Assembly (NCBI GenBank): GCA_029747015.1
Contig: JAKOGI010001250.1
Location: 124,001 to 188,000, forward strand
Length of the DNA: 64,000 bases
Direction: 5' to 3'
Source of the DNA: Carnegiea gigantea
Taxonomy: Eukaryota > Streptophyta > Magnoliopsida > Caryophyllales > Cactaceae
In this document: piece after piece, positions 13,401-27,500 of the stretch
How positions within the stretch are numbered: the stretch's first letter is position 1
Layout of the letters: each line of letters opens with the position of its first letter
Position numbers and translations under genes: made by a program
The notes under the pieces: generated by a model
Database searches by the model: none
Told to the model about the DNA's origin: nothing
The model's input: the letters and a program-made list of their open reading frames with translations, nothing else

Positions 13401-13550
13401 AAGAGAAACAGTCTAATCGGCTACCAAGAAAATGAAATTTACAATGCCCACTTCATTGACACAATGGATTCAATAACAAGAGGCCTGAGTCATGAACTGA
13501 AACAAGAAAGCACACATAATACAGGCATTTGCATCAGCCGAAACAGTGTT
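7490..13550 (+). repeat. Large block A (about 6 kb), paralogous to 18.2-24.5 kb
   Basis: Landmarks map to the later block at constant spacing: 7807 to 18505, 8540 to 19238 and 8972 to 19670 are all 10698 bp, and 11164 to 21865 is 10701 bp. The spacing then becomes 11051 bp (11571 to 22622) and 11050 bp (13067 to 24117), so the later copy has two extra monomers near 22.1-22.5 kb. Shared rare features include the AAGGGCCTGAG one-base deletion near 11176 and the 26-bp internal duplication at 12485-12536. Confidence 0.8.
12485..12536 (+). repeat. 26-bp internal tandem duplication inside one monomer (copy 1)
   Basis: Positions 12485-12510 and 12511-12536 are two adjacent 26-bp copies of the part of the monomer that starts CCAAATTAC and ends AAACAGAAACAG. 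They differ at a few sites (ACACCTTAA versus ACGTCCTAA). The monomer is therefore about 201 bp. The same event is found only once more in the window, at 23535-23586, and so marks common descent of the two large blocks. Confidence 0.9.
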
Positions 13551-15800
13551 CTCTAAACGCCCAAATTACACCCTAAACAGAAACAGTCTAATTGGCGACC
13601 AAGACAATGGAATTTACAATGCCCACCTCATTAACACAATGGATCCATCAACAAGACGCCTGAGTCATGAACTGAAGCAAGAAAGCACACATAATACAGG
13701 CATTTGCATCAGCCGAAATAGTATTCTCTAAACACCCAAATTGCACCCTAAACAGAAACTGTCTAATTGGCTACCAAGACAATGAAATTTGCCATGCCCA
13801 CTTCATTAACACAATGGATTCATCAACAAGACGCCTGAGTCATGAACTGAAACAAGAAAGCACACATAATACAGGCATTTGCATCAGCCGAAACAGTATT
13901 CTCTAAACCTCCAAATTACACCCTAAACAGAAACAGTCTAATTGGCTACCAAGACAATGAAATTTATAATGCCCACTTCATTAACACAATGGATTCATCA
14001 ACAAGACGCCTGAGTCATGAATTGAAACAAGAAAGCACACATAATATAGGCAATTGCATCAGCCGAAACAGTATTCTCCAAACATCCAAATTGCACCCTA
14101 AACAGAAACAGTATAATTGGCTACGAAGACATGAAATTTACAATGCCCACTTCATTAACACAATGGATTCATCAACGAGACGCCTGAGTCGTGAACTGAA
14201 ACAAGAAAGCACACATAATACAGGCATTTGCATCAGCCGAAACTGTATTCTCTAAACACTCAAATCACACCCTAAACAGAAACAGTCTAATTGGCGGCCA
14301 AGACAATGAAATTTACAATGTCCACCTCATTAACACAATGGATTCATCAACAAGACGCCTGAGTTATGAACTGAAACAAGAAAGCACGCATAATACAGGC
14401 ATTTGCATCAGCCGAAACAGTATTCTCTAAACACCCAAATTACACCCGAAACAGAAACTGTCTAATTGGCTACCAAGACAATGAAATTTGCAATGCCTGC
14501 TTCATTAACACAATGGATTCATCAACAAGTCGCCTGAGTCACGGACTGAAATAAGAAAGCACACATAATATAGGCATTTGCATCAGCCGAAACAGTATTC
14601 TCTAAACACCTAAATTACACCCCAAACAGAAACATTCCAATTGGCTACCGAGACAATGAAATTTACAATGCCCACTTCATTAGCACAATGGATTCATCAA
14701 TAAGACGTTTGAGTCATGAACTGAAACAAGAAAGCACACACAATACAGGCATTTGCATCAGCCGAAACAGTATTTTCTAAACACCCAAATTACACCTTAA
14801 ACAAAAATTGCATAATTAGCTACCAAGACAATGAAATTTGCGATGCCCACTTCATTAACACAATGGATTCATCAACAAGACGCCTAAGTCATGAACTGAA
14901 ACAAGAAAGCACACATAATACAGGCATTTGCATCCGCCGAAACGGCATTCTCTGAATATCCAAATTACACCCTAAACAGAAACAGTGTAATTGGCTAACA
15001 AGACAATAAAATTTACAATGCCCGCTTCATTAACACAATGGATTCATCAAAAAGGCGCCTTAGTCATGAACGGAAACAAGAAAGCACACATAATACAGGC
15101 ATTTGCGACAGCCGAAACAGTATTCTCTAAACATCCAAATTACACCCTAAACAGAAACAGTCTAATGGGCTACCAAGACAATGAAATTTATAATGCCCAC
15201 TTCATTAGCACAATGGATTCATCAACAAGACGCCTAAGTCATAAACTAAAACAAGAAAGCACACATAATACAGGCATTCGCATCAGCCGAAACAGTATTC
15301 TAGAAACTTCCAAATTAGACCCTAAACAGAAACAGTCTAATCGGCTACCAAGAAAATGAAATTTACAATGCCCACTTCGTTAACACAATGGATTCAACAA
15401 CAAGAGGCCTGAGTCATGAACTGAAACAAGAAAGCACACATAATACAGGCATTTGCATCAGCCGAAACAGTGTTCTTTAAACACCCAAATTACACCTTAA
15501 ACAGAAACAGTCTAATTGGCAACCAAGACAATGGAATTTACAATGCCCACCTCATTAACACAATGGATTCATCAACAAGACGCCTGAGTCATGAACTGAA
15601 GCAAGAAAGCACACATAATACAGGCATTTGCATCAGCCGAAACAGTATTCTCTAAACACCCAAATTACACCCTAAGCAGAAACTGTCTAATTGGCTACTA
15701 AGATAATGAAATTTGTAATGCCCACTTCATTAACACAATGGATTCATCAACAAGATGCCTGAGTCATGAACTGAAACAAGAAAGCACACATAATACAGGC
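12780..15800 (+). repeat. 11-monomer tandem duplication (period 1924-1925 bp)
   Basis: Landmarks in 12.8-13.9 kb recur in 14.7-15.8 kb. The ATTGTATAATCAGC variant at 12882 pairs with ATTGCATAATTAGC at 14807 (1925 bp). The AAGACAATAAAATTTAC variant near 13078 pairs with 15006, and the GGCGACC/GGCAACCAAGACAATGGA monomers after 13546 pair with 15470 (1924 bp). Eleven ideal monomers would be 1925 bp. The ATTGTATAATTAGC type recurs again at 23.9-27.5 kb. Confidence 0.7.
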
Positions 15801-18800
15801 ATTTGCATCAACCGAAACAGTATTCTCTAAACACCCAAATTACACCCTAAACAGAAACAGTCTAATTGGCTACCAAGACAATGAAATTTACAATGCCCAC
15901 TTCATTAACACAATGGATTCATCAACAAGACGCCTGAGTCATGAACTAAAACAAGAAAGCACACATAATACAGGTATTTGCATCAGCCGAAACAGTATTC
16001 TAGAAACTTCCAAATGACACCCTAAACAGAAACAGTCTAATCGGCTACCAAGACAATGAAATTTACAATACCCACTTCATTAACACAATGGACTCATCAG
16101 CAAGACGCCTGAGTCATGAACTGATACAAGAAAGCACACATAATAAAGGCATTCGCATCAGCCGAAACAGTATTCTCGAAACATCCAAATTACACCCTAA
16201 ACAGAAATAGTCTAATCGGCTACCAAGACAATGAAATTTACAATGCCCACTTCATTAACACGATGGATTCATCAACAAGACGCCTGAGTCATGAACTGAA
16301 ACAAGAAAGCAGACATAGTATAGGCATTTGCATCAGCCGAAGCAGTTTTTTCTAAACAGCTAAATTACACCCTATACAGAAACAGTCTAATCGGCTACCA
16401 AGACAATGAAATTTACAATGCCCAATACATTAACACAATGGATTCATCAATAAGACGCTTGAGTCATGAACTGAAACAAGAAAAAAACACATAATACCGG
16501 CATTTGCATCAGCCGAAACAGTGTTCTCTAAACACCCAAATTACACCCTAAACACAAATAGTCTAATTGGCTACCAAGACAATGAAATTTCCAATACCCA
16601 CTTCATTAACACAACGGATTCATCAACAAGACGCCTGAGTCATGAACTGAAATAAGAAAGCACACATAATACAGGCATTCGCATCAGCCGAAACAGTATT
16701 CTCTAAATACCCAAATTACACCCTAAATAGAAACAGTCTAATTGGCTACCAAGGCAATGAAATTTACAATGCCCACATCATTAACACAATGGATTCATCA
16801 ATAAGACGCCAGAGTCATGAACTGAAATAAGAAAGCACACATAATACATGCATTTGCCTCAACCGAAACAGCATTCTCTAAACATCCAAACTGCACGCAA
16901 AATAGAAACGGCCTAATTGGCTACCAAGACAATGAAATTTACAATGCCCGCTTCATTAACACAATGGATTCATCAACAAGACGGCTGAGTCATGAACTGA
17001 AAGAAGAATGGACACATAATACAGGCATTTGCATCAGCCAAAACAGTATTCTCTAAACAGTCAAATTACACCCTAAACAGAAACAGTCTAATTGGCTACC
17101 AAGACAATGAAAATTACAATGCCCACTTCATTAACACAATGGATTCATCAACAAGGTGCCTAAGTCATGAACTGAAACAGGAAAGCACACATGATACAGG
17201 CAATTGCATCAGCCGAAACAGTATTCTCCAAACATCCAAGTTACACCCTAAACAGAAACAGTCTAATTAGTTATCAAGACAATGAAATTTGCAATGCCCA
17301 CTTCATTAACACAATGGATTCATCAACAAGGCGCCTAAGTCATGAACTGAAACAAGAAAGCACACCTAATATAGGCTTTTGCATCGACCGAAACAGTATT
17401 CTCTAAACATCCAAATAACAACCTAAACAGAAACAGTCTGATAGGCTACCAAGACAATGAAATTTACAATGCCCACTTCATTAACACAACGGATTCATCA
17501 ACAAGACACCTAAGCCATGAACTGAAACAAGAAAGCACACGTAATACTGGCATTTGCATCAGCCGAAACAGTACTCTTTAAGCATCCAAATTACACCTTA
17601 AACAGAAACAGTTCAGTTGGCTACCAAGATAATGAAATTTATAATGCCCACTTCATTAACACAATGGATTTATCAACAAGACGCCTGAGTCATGAACTGA
17701 AACAAGAAAGCACGCATAATTTAGGCATTTCCATCAGCCGAAACTGTATTCCCAGAACACCCAAATTACACCCTAAACAGAAACAGTCCAATTGGCTACC
17801 AAGACAATGAAATTTACAATGCCCACTTCATTAACACAATGGATTCATCAACAAGACGCCTCAGTCATGAACTGAAACAAGAAAGCACACATAATACTGG
17901 CATTTGCATCAGCCGAAGCAGTACTCTCTAAGCATCCAGTTACACCCTAAAGAGAAAAAGTCCAATTGGCTACCGAGACGATGAAATTTACAACGCCCAC
18001 TTCATTAACGCAATGGATTCATCAATAAGATGCCTGAGTCATGAACTGAAACAAGAAAGCACACATAATACAGGCATTTTCATCAGCCGAAACAGTATTC
18101 TCTAAACACCCAAATTACACCCTAAATAGAAACAGCCTAATTAGCTACCAAGACAATGAAATTTACAATTCCCACTTCATTAACACAATGGATTCATCAA
18201 CAAGACGCCAGAGTCATGAACTGAAACAAGAACGCACTCATAATACAGGCATTCGCACCAGCCGAAATAGCATTCTCTAAACATCCAAATTACACCCTAA
18301 ACAGAAACAGTGCAATTGGCTACCAAGACAATGAAATTTGCAATGCCCACTTCATTAACACAATATATTCATCAACAAGATGTCTGAGTCATGAACTGAA
18401 ACAGGAAAGCACGCATAATACAGGCATTTGCATCAGCCAAAATAGCATTCTCTAAACACCCAAATTACACCCTAAACAGAAATAGTCTAATTGGCTACTA
18501 AGACGATGGAATTTGCAGTGCCCACTTCATTAACACAATCGATCCATCAACAGGACGCCTGAGTCATGAACTGAAACAAGAAAGCACATATAATACAAGC
18601 ATTTGCATCAGCCAAAGCAGTATTTTCTAAACACCTAAATTACACCCTAAACTGAAACAGTCTAATTGGCTAACAAGACAATCAAATTTGCAATGCCCAC
18701 TTCATTAACACAATGGATTCATCAACAAGACGCCTGAGTCACAAACTGAAACAAGAAAGCACACATAATACAGGCATTTGCATCAGGTGAAACAGTATTA

Positions 18801-21800
18801 TCTAAACACCTAAATTACAGCCTCAACAGAAACAGTCTAATTGGCTACCAAGACAATGAAATTTACAATGCCGACTTCATTAACACAATCGATTCATCAA
18901 TAAGACGCCTGAGTCATGAACTGAAAGAAGAAAGCACACATAATACGGGCATTCGCATCTGCCGAAAGAGTATTCTCTAAACAGCCAAATTACACCCTAA
19001 ACAAAAACAGTCTAGTTGGCTACCAAGACAATGAAATTTACAATGCCCACTTCATTAACGCAATGGATTCATCAACAAGACGCCTGAGTCATGAACTGAA
19101 ACAAGAAAGCATACATAATACAGGCATTTGCATCAGCCGAAACAGCATTCTCTAAACACCCAAATTACACCCTAAACAGAAACAGTCTAATTGGCTACCA
19201 AGACAATGAAATTTACAATGCCCATTTCATTCGCACAATGGATTCATCCGCAAGATGCCTGAGTCATGAACTGAAACAAGAAAGCACACATAATATAGGC
19301 AATTGCATCAGCCGAAACAGTATTCTTCAAACATCCAAATTACACCCTAAACAGAAACAGTCTACTTGGCTACCAAGAGAATGAAATTTACAATGCCCAC
19401 TTCATTAACGCAATGGATTCATCAACAAGATGCCTGTGTCATGAACTGAAACAAGAAAGCACACATAATACAGGCATTTGCATCAGCCGAAACAGTATTC
19501 TCTAAACATCCAAATTACACCCTAAACAGAAACAATCTAATTGGCTACCAAGACAATTAAATTTACAATGCCCACTTCATTAACACAATGGATTCATCAA
19601 CAAGACGCCTGAGTCATGAACTGAAACAAGAAAGCACATATAATACAGGCATTCGCATCAGCCGAAACAGTGTTTTCTAAACACCCAAATTACACCCTAA
19701 ACAGAAACAGTATAATTGGCAACCAAGACAATGGAATTTACAATGCCCACTTCATTAACACAATGGATTCATCAATAAGACGCCTGAGTCATGAACTGAA
19801 ACAAGAAAGCACACATAATACAGGCATTTGCATCAGCCGAAACAGTATCCTCTAAACACCCAAATTACACCCTAAACAGAAACTGTCTAATTGGCTACCA
19901 AGACAATGAAATTTGCAATGCCCACTTCATTAACACAATGGATTCATCAACAAGACGCCTGAGTCATGAACTGAAACAAGAAAACACACATAATTCCGGC
20001 ATTTGCATCAGCCGAAACAGTGTTCTCTAAACACCCAAATTACACCCTAAACATAAAACAGTCTAATTGGCTACCAAGACAATGAAACTTACAATACCCA
20101 CTTCATTAACACAATGGATTCATCAACAAGACGCCTGAGTCATGAACTGAAATAACAAAGCACACATAATACAGACATTCGCATCAGCCGAAATAGTATT
20201 CTCTAAACACCCAAATTACACCCTAAACAGAAACAGTCTAATTGGCTACCAAGGCAATGAAATTTGCAATGCCCACTTCATTAACGTAATGGATTCATCA
20301 ACAACACGCCTGAGTCTTGAACTGGAACAAGAAAGCACTCATAATACAGGCATGTGTATCAGCCGAAACAGTATTCTCTAAACATCCAAATTACACCCTA
20401 AACAGAAACAGTCTAATTGGCTGCCAGGACAATGAAATTTATAATGCCCACTTCATTAGCACAATGGATTCATCAACAAGGCGCCTGAGTCATGAACTGA
20501 AACAAGAAAGCGCACATAATGCAGGCATTCGCATTAGCCGAAGCAGCATTCTAGAAACTTCCAAATTACACCCTAAATAGAAACAGTCTAATCGGCTACC
20601 AAGACAATGAAATTTACAATGCCCACTTCATTAACACATTGGATTCATCAACAAGACGCCTAAGTCATGAACAGAAACAAGAAAGCACACATAATACCGG
20701 CATTTGCATCAGCCAAAACAGTGTTCCCTAAACAGTCGAATTGCACCCTAAACAAAAACAGTCTAATTGGCTACCAAGACAATGAAATTTACAATACCCA
20801 CTTCATTAACACAATGGATTCATCAACAAGACGCCTGAGTCATGAACTGAAACAAGAAAGCACACATAATATAGGCATTTGCAGCAGCCGAAACAGTATT
20901 TTCTAAGCACCCAAATTACACCCTAAACAGAAACAGTCTAATCGGCTACCAAGACAATGAAATTTACAATGCCCACTTCATTAACACGATGGATTCATCA
21001 ACAAGACGCATGAGTCATGAACTGAAACAAGAAAGCGCACATAGTATAGGCATTTGCAGCAGCCGAAACAGTATTTTCTAAGCACCCAAATTACACCCTA
21101 AACAGAAACAGTCTAATCGGCTACCAAGACAATGAAATTTGCAATGCCCACTACATTAACACAATGGATTCATCAACAAGACGCCTAAGTCATGAACCGA
21201 AACAAGAAAACACACATAATACCGGCATTTGCATCAGCCGAAACAGTGTTCTCTAAACACCTAAATTACACCCTAAACATAAACAGTCTAATTGGCTACC
21301 AGGACAATGAAATTTACAATACCCACTTCATTAACACAGTGGATTCATCAACAAGATGCCTGAGTCATGAACTGAAATAAGAAAGCACACATAATACAGG
21401 CATTCGCATCAGCCGAAACAGTATTCTCTAAACACTCAAATTACACCATAAATAGAAATAGTCTAATTGGCTACCAAGGCAATGAAATTTACAATGCCCA
21501 CTTTATTAACACAATGGATTCATCAACAAGATGCCTGAGTCATGAACTGAAATAAGAAAGCACACATAATACATGCATTTGCATCAGCCGAAACAATATT
21601 CTCTAAACGTCCAAATTACACGCTAAATAGAAACAGTTTAATTGGCTACCAAGACAATGAAACTTACAATGCCCAATTCATTAACACAATGGATTCATCA
21701 ACAAGACGCCTGAGTCATGAACTGAAAAAAGAAAGCACACATAATACAGGCATTTTGCATCCGCTGAAACTGTATTCTCTAAACAGCCAAGTTACACCCC

Positions 21801-22600
21801 AAACAGAAACAGTCTAATTAGCTACCAAGACAATCAAATTTACAATGCCCACTTCATTAACACAATGGATTCATCAACAAGGGCCTGAGTCATGAATTGA
21901 AACAAGAAAGCACACATAATATAGGCAATTGCATCAGCCGAAACAGTATTCTCCAAACATCCAAGTTACACCCTAAACAGAAACAGTTTAATTGGCTATC
22001 AAGACAATGAAATTTGCAATGCCCACTTCTTTAACACAATGGATTCATCAACAAGGCGCCTAAGTCATGAACTGAAACAAGAAAGCACACCTAATACAGG
22101 CATTTGCATTGGCCGAAACAGCAATCTCTAAACATCCAAATAACAACCTAAACAGAAACAGTCTGATTGGCTACGAAGACAATGAAATTTACAATGCCCA
22201 CTTCATTAACACAACGGATTCATCAACAAGACACCTAAGCCATGAACTGAAACAAGAAAGCACACGTAATACAGGCATTTGCATCTGCCGAAACAGTACT
22301 CTTTAAGCATCCAAATTACACCCTAAACAGAAACAGTTCAGTTGGCTACCAAGACAACGAAATTTATAATGCCCACTTCATTAACACAATGGATTAATCA
22401 ACAAGACGCCTGAGTCATGAACTGAAACAAGAAAGCATGCGTAATTTAGGCATTTGCATCAGTAGAAACAGTATTCTCAGAACATCCAAATTACACCCTA
22501 AACAGAAACAGTCTAATTGGCTACCAAGACAATGAAATTTATAATGCCCACTTCATTAGCACAATGGATTCATCAGCAAGATGCCTGAGTCATGAAAAGA
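15700..22600 (+). repeat. Large block B (about 7 kb), paralogous to 28.5-35.4 kb
   Basis: Landmark pairs keep a spacing of about 12.81 kb: CTGATACAAG at 16121 and 28935 (12814), AGAGAAAAAG at 17951 and about 30764 (12813), GATGG at 18505 and 31319 (12814), the AAGGGCCTGAG monomer at 21865 and 34673 (12808), and GTTCAGTTGG at about 22337 and 35148 (12811). Fifteen to twenty intervening variant types appear in the same order. Its right part also belongs to the later copy of block A, so the two duplications overlap. Confidence 0.8.
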
Positions 22601-24500
22601 AACAAGAAAGCGCACATAATATAGGTAATTGCATGAGCCGAAACAGTATTCTCCAAACATCCAAATTACACCCTAAACAGAAACAGTATAATTGGCTACG
22701 AAGACAATGAAATTTACAATGCCCACGTCATTAACACAATGGATTCATCGACAAGACGCCTGAGTCGTGAACTGAAACAAGAAAGCACCCATAATCAGGC
22801 ATTTGCATCAGCCGAAGCTGTACTCTCTAAAAACCCAAATCACACCCTAAACAGAAACAGTCTAATTGGCGACCAAGACAATGAAATTTACAATGCCCAC
22901 CTCATTAACACAATGGATTCACCAACAAGACGCCTGAGTCATGAACTGAAACAAGAAAGCACGCATAATACAGGCATTTGCATCAGCCGAAACAGTATTC
23001 TCTAAACACCCAAATTACACCCGAAACAGAAACTGTCTAATTGGCTCCCAAGACAATGAAATTTGCAATGCCTGCTTCATTAACACAATGGATTCATCAA
23101 CAAGTCGCCTGAGTCACGGACTGAAATAAGAAAGCACACATAATATAGGCATTTGCATCAGCCGAAACAGTATTCTCTAAACACCTAAATTACACCCCAA
23201 ACAGAAACATTCCAATTGGCTACCGAGACAATGAAATTTACAATGCCCACTTCATTAGCACAATGGATTCATCAATAAGACGTTTGAGTCATGAACTGAA
23301 ACAAGAAAGCACACATAATACGGGCATTTGCCTCAGCCGAAACCGTATTCTCTAAATACCTGAATTACACCCTAAACAGGAACAGTCCAATTGGCTACCA
23401 CGACAATGAAATTTACAATGGCCACTTCGTTAACACAATGGATTCATCAACAAGATGCCTGAGTCATGAACTGAAACAAGAAAGCGCACATAATACAGGC
23501 ATTTGCATCGGCCGAAACGGTATTCCCTAAACATCCAAATTACACCTTAAACAGAAACAGCCAAATTGCGTCCTAAACAGAAACAACCTAATCGGCTACC
23601 AAGACAATGAAATTTACAATGCCCATTTCATTAGCACAATGGATTCATCAGCAAGACGCCTGAGTCATGAACTGAAACAAGAAAGCACACATAATATATG
23701 CAATTGCATCAGCCGAAACAGTATTCTCTAAACACCCAAATTACACCCTAAACAGAAACAGTCTAATTGGCTGCCAAGACAACGAAATTTACAATGCCCA
23801 CTTCATTAACACAATGGATTCATCAACAAGACACCTGAGTTATGAACTGAAACAAGAAAGCACACATAATACAGGCATTTGCATCAGCCGAAACAGTATT
23901 TTCTAAACACCCAAATTACACCCTAAACAGAAATTGTATAATTAGCTACCAAGACAATGTAATTTGCGATGCCCACTTCATTAACACAGTGGATTCATCA
24001 ACAAGACGCCTGAGTCATGAACTGAAACAAGAAAGCACACATAATACAGGTATTTGCATCCGCCGAAACGGTGTTCTCTAAATATCCAAATTACACCCTA
24101 AACAGAAACAGTCTAATTGGCTAACAAGGCAATAAAATTTACAATGCCCACTTCATTAACACAATGGATTCATCAAAAAGGCGCCTTAGTCATGAACGGA
24201 AACAAGAAAGCACACATAATACAGGCATTTGCGTCTGCCGAAACAGTATTCTCTAAACATCCAAATTACACCCTAAACAGAAACAGTCTAATGGGCTACC
24301 AAGACAATGAAATTTATAATGCCCACTTCATTAGCACAAGGGATCATCAACAAGACGCCGAGTCATGAACGGAAACAAGAAAGGCACACATAATACGGCA
24401 TTCGCATCAGCTGAAAATAGCATTATAGAAACTTCCAAATTAACCCCTAAACAGAAACAGTCTAATCGGCACCAAGACAATGAATTTACCAATGCCCACT
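18180..24500 (+). repeat. Second copy of large block A
   Basis: Matches 7.49-13.55 kb as described there. It carries two extra monomers near 22.1-22.5 kb, including a GTTCAGTTGG type (about 22337) that is shared with 17.6, 30.4, 35.1, 41.0, 47.0 and 57.7 kb but absent at the corresponding place in the first copy. The right end merges into the 5-monomer higher-order repeat. Confidence 0.75.
23535..23586 (+). repeat. 26-bp internal tandem duplication inside one monomer (copy 2)
   Basis: Adjacent 26-bp units at 23535-23560 and 23561-23586, with the second reading CCAAATTGCGTCCTAAACAG before AAACAA. It is the paralogue of 12485-12536, 11050 bp away, and is positioned between the same neighbours: a GAATTACACCCTAAACAGGA monomer before it and a CCTAATCGGCTACC tail after it. 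Confidence 0.9.
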
Positions 24501-27500
24501 TCATTAACACAAGGAGTTCATCAATTGAAAGACGCTTTTTTATTTGAGTCATGAACGAAACAAGAAAGCACACTATTTTTAATCGCATTTGCATCAGCCG
24601 AAAACATATTCTCTAAACACCCAAATTAGACCCTAAACAGAAACTGTCTAATTGGCTACCCAGACAACGAAATTTGAAACGCCCACTTCATTAACACAAT
24701 GGGTTGACCAACAAGACGCCTGAGTCTTGAACTAAAACAAGAAAGCCCACATAATACAGGCATTTGCATCCACCGAAACGGTAATCTCTAAATATCCAAA
24801 TTACACCCTTAACAGAAACGGTCTAGTTGGCCAACAAGACAATAAAATTTACAATGCCCACTTCATTAACACAATGGATTCATCAATAAGGCGCCTGAGT
24901 CATGAACTGAAAAAAGAAAGCACACATAATACAGGCATTTGCATCAGCCGAAACAGTATTCTCCAAACGTCCAAATTACATCCTAAACAGAAACAGTCTA
25001 ATTGGCTAGCAAGACAATAAAAAATTACAATGCCCACTTCATTAACACAATGGAGTCATCAAAAAGGCGCCTTAGTCGATGAACGGAAAACAAGAAAGCA
25101 CACATAATACAGGCCAATTTGCGTTCAGCCGAAACAGTATTCTCTAAAACATCCAAATTACACCCTAAAACAGAAAAGTCTAATGGCTACCAAGGACAAT
25201 GAAATTTATAATGCACTTTCATTAGCACAATGGATTCATCAACAAGACGCCTGAGTCATGAACTGAAACAAGAAAGCACACATAATACAGGCATTCGCAT
25301 CAGCTGAAATAGCATTCTAGAAACTTCCAAATTACACCCTAAACAGAAACAGTCTAATCGGCCACCAAGACAATGAAATTTACAATGCCCACTTCATTAA
25401 CACAATGGATTCATCAACAAGACGCCTGAGTCATGAACTGAAACAAGAAAGCACACATAATACAGGCATTGGCATCAGCCGAAACAGTATTCTCTAAACA
25501 CCCAAATTACACCCTAAACAGAAGCAGTCTAATTGGCTGCCAAGACAATGAAATTTACAATGCCCACTTCATTAACACAATGGATTCATCAACAAGACAC
25601 CTGAGTCATGAACTGAAACAAGAAAGCACACATAATACAGGCATTTGCATCAGCCGAAACAGTATTTTCTAAACACCCAAATTACACCCTAAACAGAAAT
25701 TGTATAATTAGCTACCAGACAATGTAATTTGCGATGCCCACTTCATTAACACAATGGATTCATCAACAAGACGCCTGAGTCATGAACTGAAACAAGAAAG
25801 CACACATAATACAGGTATTTGCATCCGCCGAAACGGTATTCTCTAAATATCCAAATTACACCCTAAACAGAAACAGTCTAATTGGCTAACAAGACAATAA
25901 AATTTACAATGCCCACTTCATTAACACAATGGATTCATCAAAAAGGCGCCTTAGTCGTGAACGGAAACAAGAAAGCACACATAATACAGGCATTTGCGTC
26001 AGCCGAAACAGTATTCTCTAAACATCCAAATTACACCCTAAACAGAAACAGTCTAATTGGCTACCAAGACAATGAAATTTATAATGCCCACTCAATTAGC
26101 ACAATGGATTCATCAACAAGAACGCCTGAGCATGAACTGAAACAAGAAAGCACCCACATAATACAGGGCATTCGCCATTCAGCTGAAATAGTTATTCTAG
26201 AAATTCCAAATACACCCTAAACAGAAACAGTCTAATTGGCAACTAAGACAATGAAATTTACAATGCCCACTTCATTAACACAATGGATTCATCAACAAGA
26301 CGCCTGAGTCATGAGCTGAAACAAGAAAGCCCACATAATACAGGCATTTGCATCAGCCGAAACAGTATTCTCTAAACACCCAAATTACACCCGAAACAGA
26401 AACTGTCTGATTGGCTACCAAGACAATGAAATTTATAATGCCTCCTTCATTAACGCAATGGATTCATCAATAAGTCGCCTGAGTTTGAACTGAAAACAAG
26501 AAAGCAACACATAAACAGGCATTTGCATCAGCCGAAACAGTATTTTATAAACACCCAAATTCACACCATGAAACAGAAAGTGTATAATTAGCTACAAGAC
26601 AATGTTAATTGCGATGCCCACTTCATTAACACAATGGATTCGTCAACAAGACGCCTGAGTCATGAACTGAAACAAGAAAGCACACATAATACAGGCATTT
26701 GCATCCGCCGAAACGGTATTCTCTAAATCCAAATTACACCCTAAACAGAAACAGTCTAATTGGCTAACAAGACAATAAAATTTACAATGCCCACTTTATT
26801 AACTCAATGGGTTCATCAACAAGGCGCCTTGGTCATGAACGGAAACAAGAAAGCACACATAATACAGCCATTTGCATCAGCCGAAATAGTATTCTCTAAA
26901 CATCCAAATTACACCCTAAACGGAAACAGTCTAATTGGCTACCAAGACAATGAAATTTATAATGCCCACTTCATTAACACAATGGATTCATCAACAAGAC
27001 GCCTGAGTCATGAACTGAAACAAGAAAGCACACATAATACAGGCATTCGCATCAGCTGAAATAGTATTCTAGAAACTTCCAAATTACACCCTAAACAGAA
27101 ACAGTCTAATCGGCCACCAAGGCAATGAAATTTACAATGCCCACTTCATTAACACAATGGATTCATCAACAAGACGCCTGAGTCATGAACTAAAACAAGA
27201 AAGCACACATAATACACGCATTTGCATCAGCCGAAACAGTATTCTCTAAACATCCAAATTACACCCTAAACAGAAACAGTCTAATTGGCTACCACGACAA
27301 TGAAATTTACAATGCCCACTTCATTAACACAATGGATTCATCAACAAGACACCTGAGTCATGAACTGAAACAAGAAAGCACACATAATACAGGCATTTGC
27401 ATCAGCCGAAACAGTATTTTCTAAACACCCAAATTACACCCTAAACAGAAATTGTATAATTAGCTACCAAGACAATGTAATTTGCGATGCCCACTTCATT

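Noticed and set aside
24535..24582. T-runs resembling a pol III terminator or poly(A) tail of an inserted retroposon.
   Set aside because: There is no inserted body and no target-site duplication, and the flanking sequence is continuous satellite. The runs fit local indel noise better.
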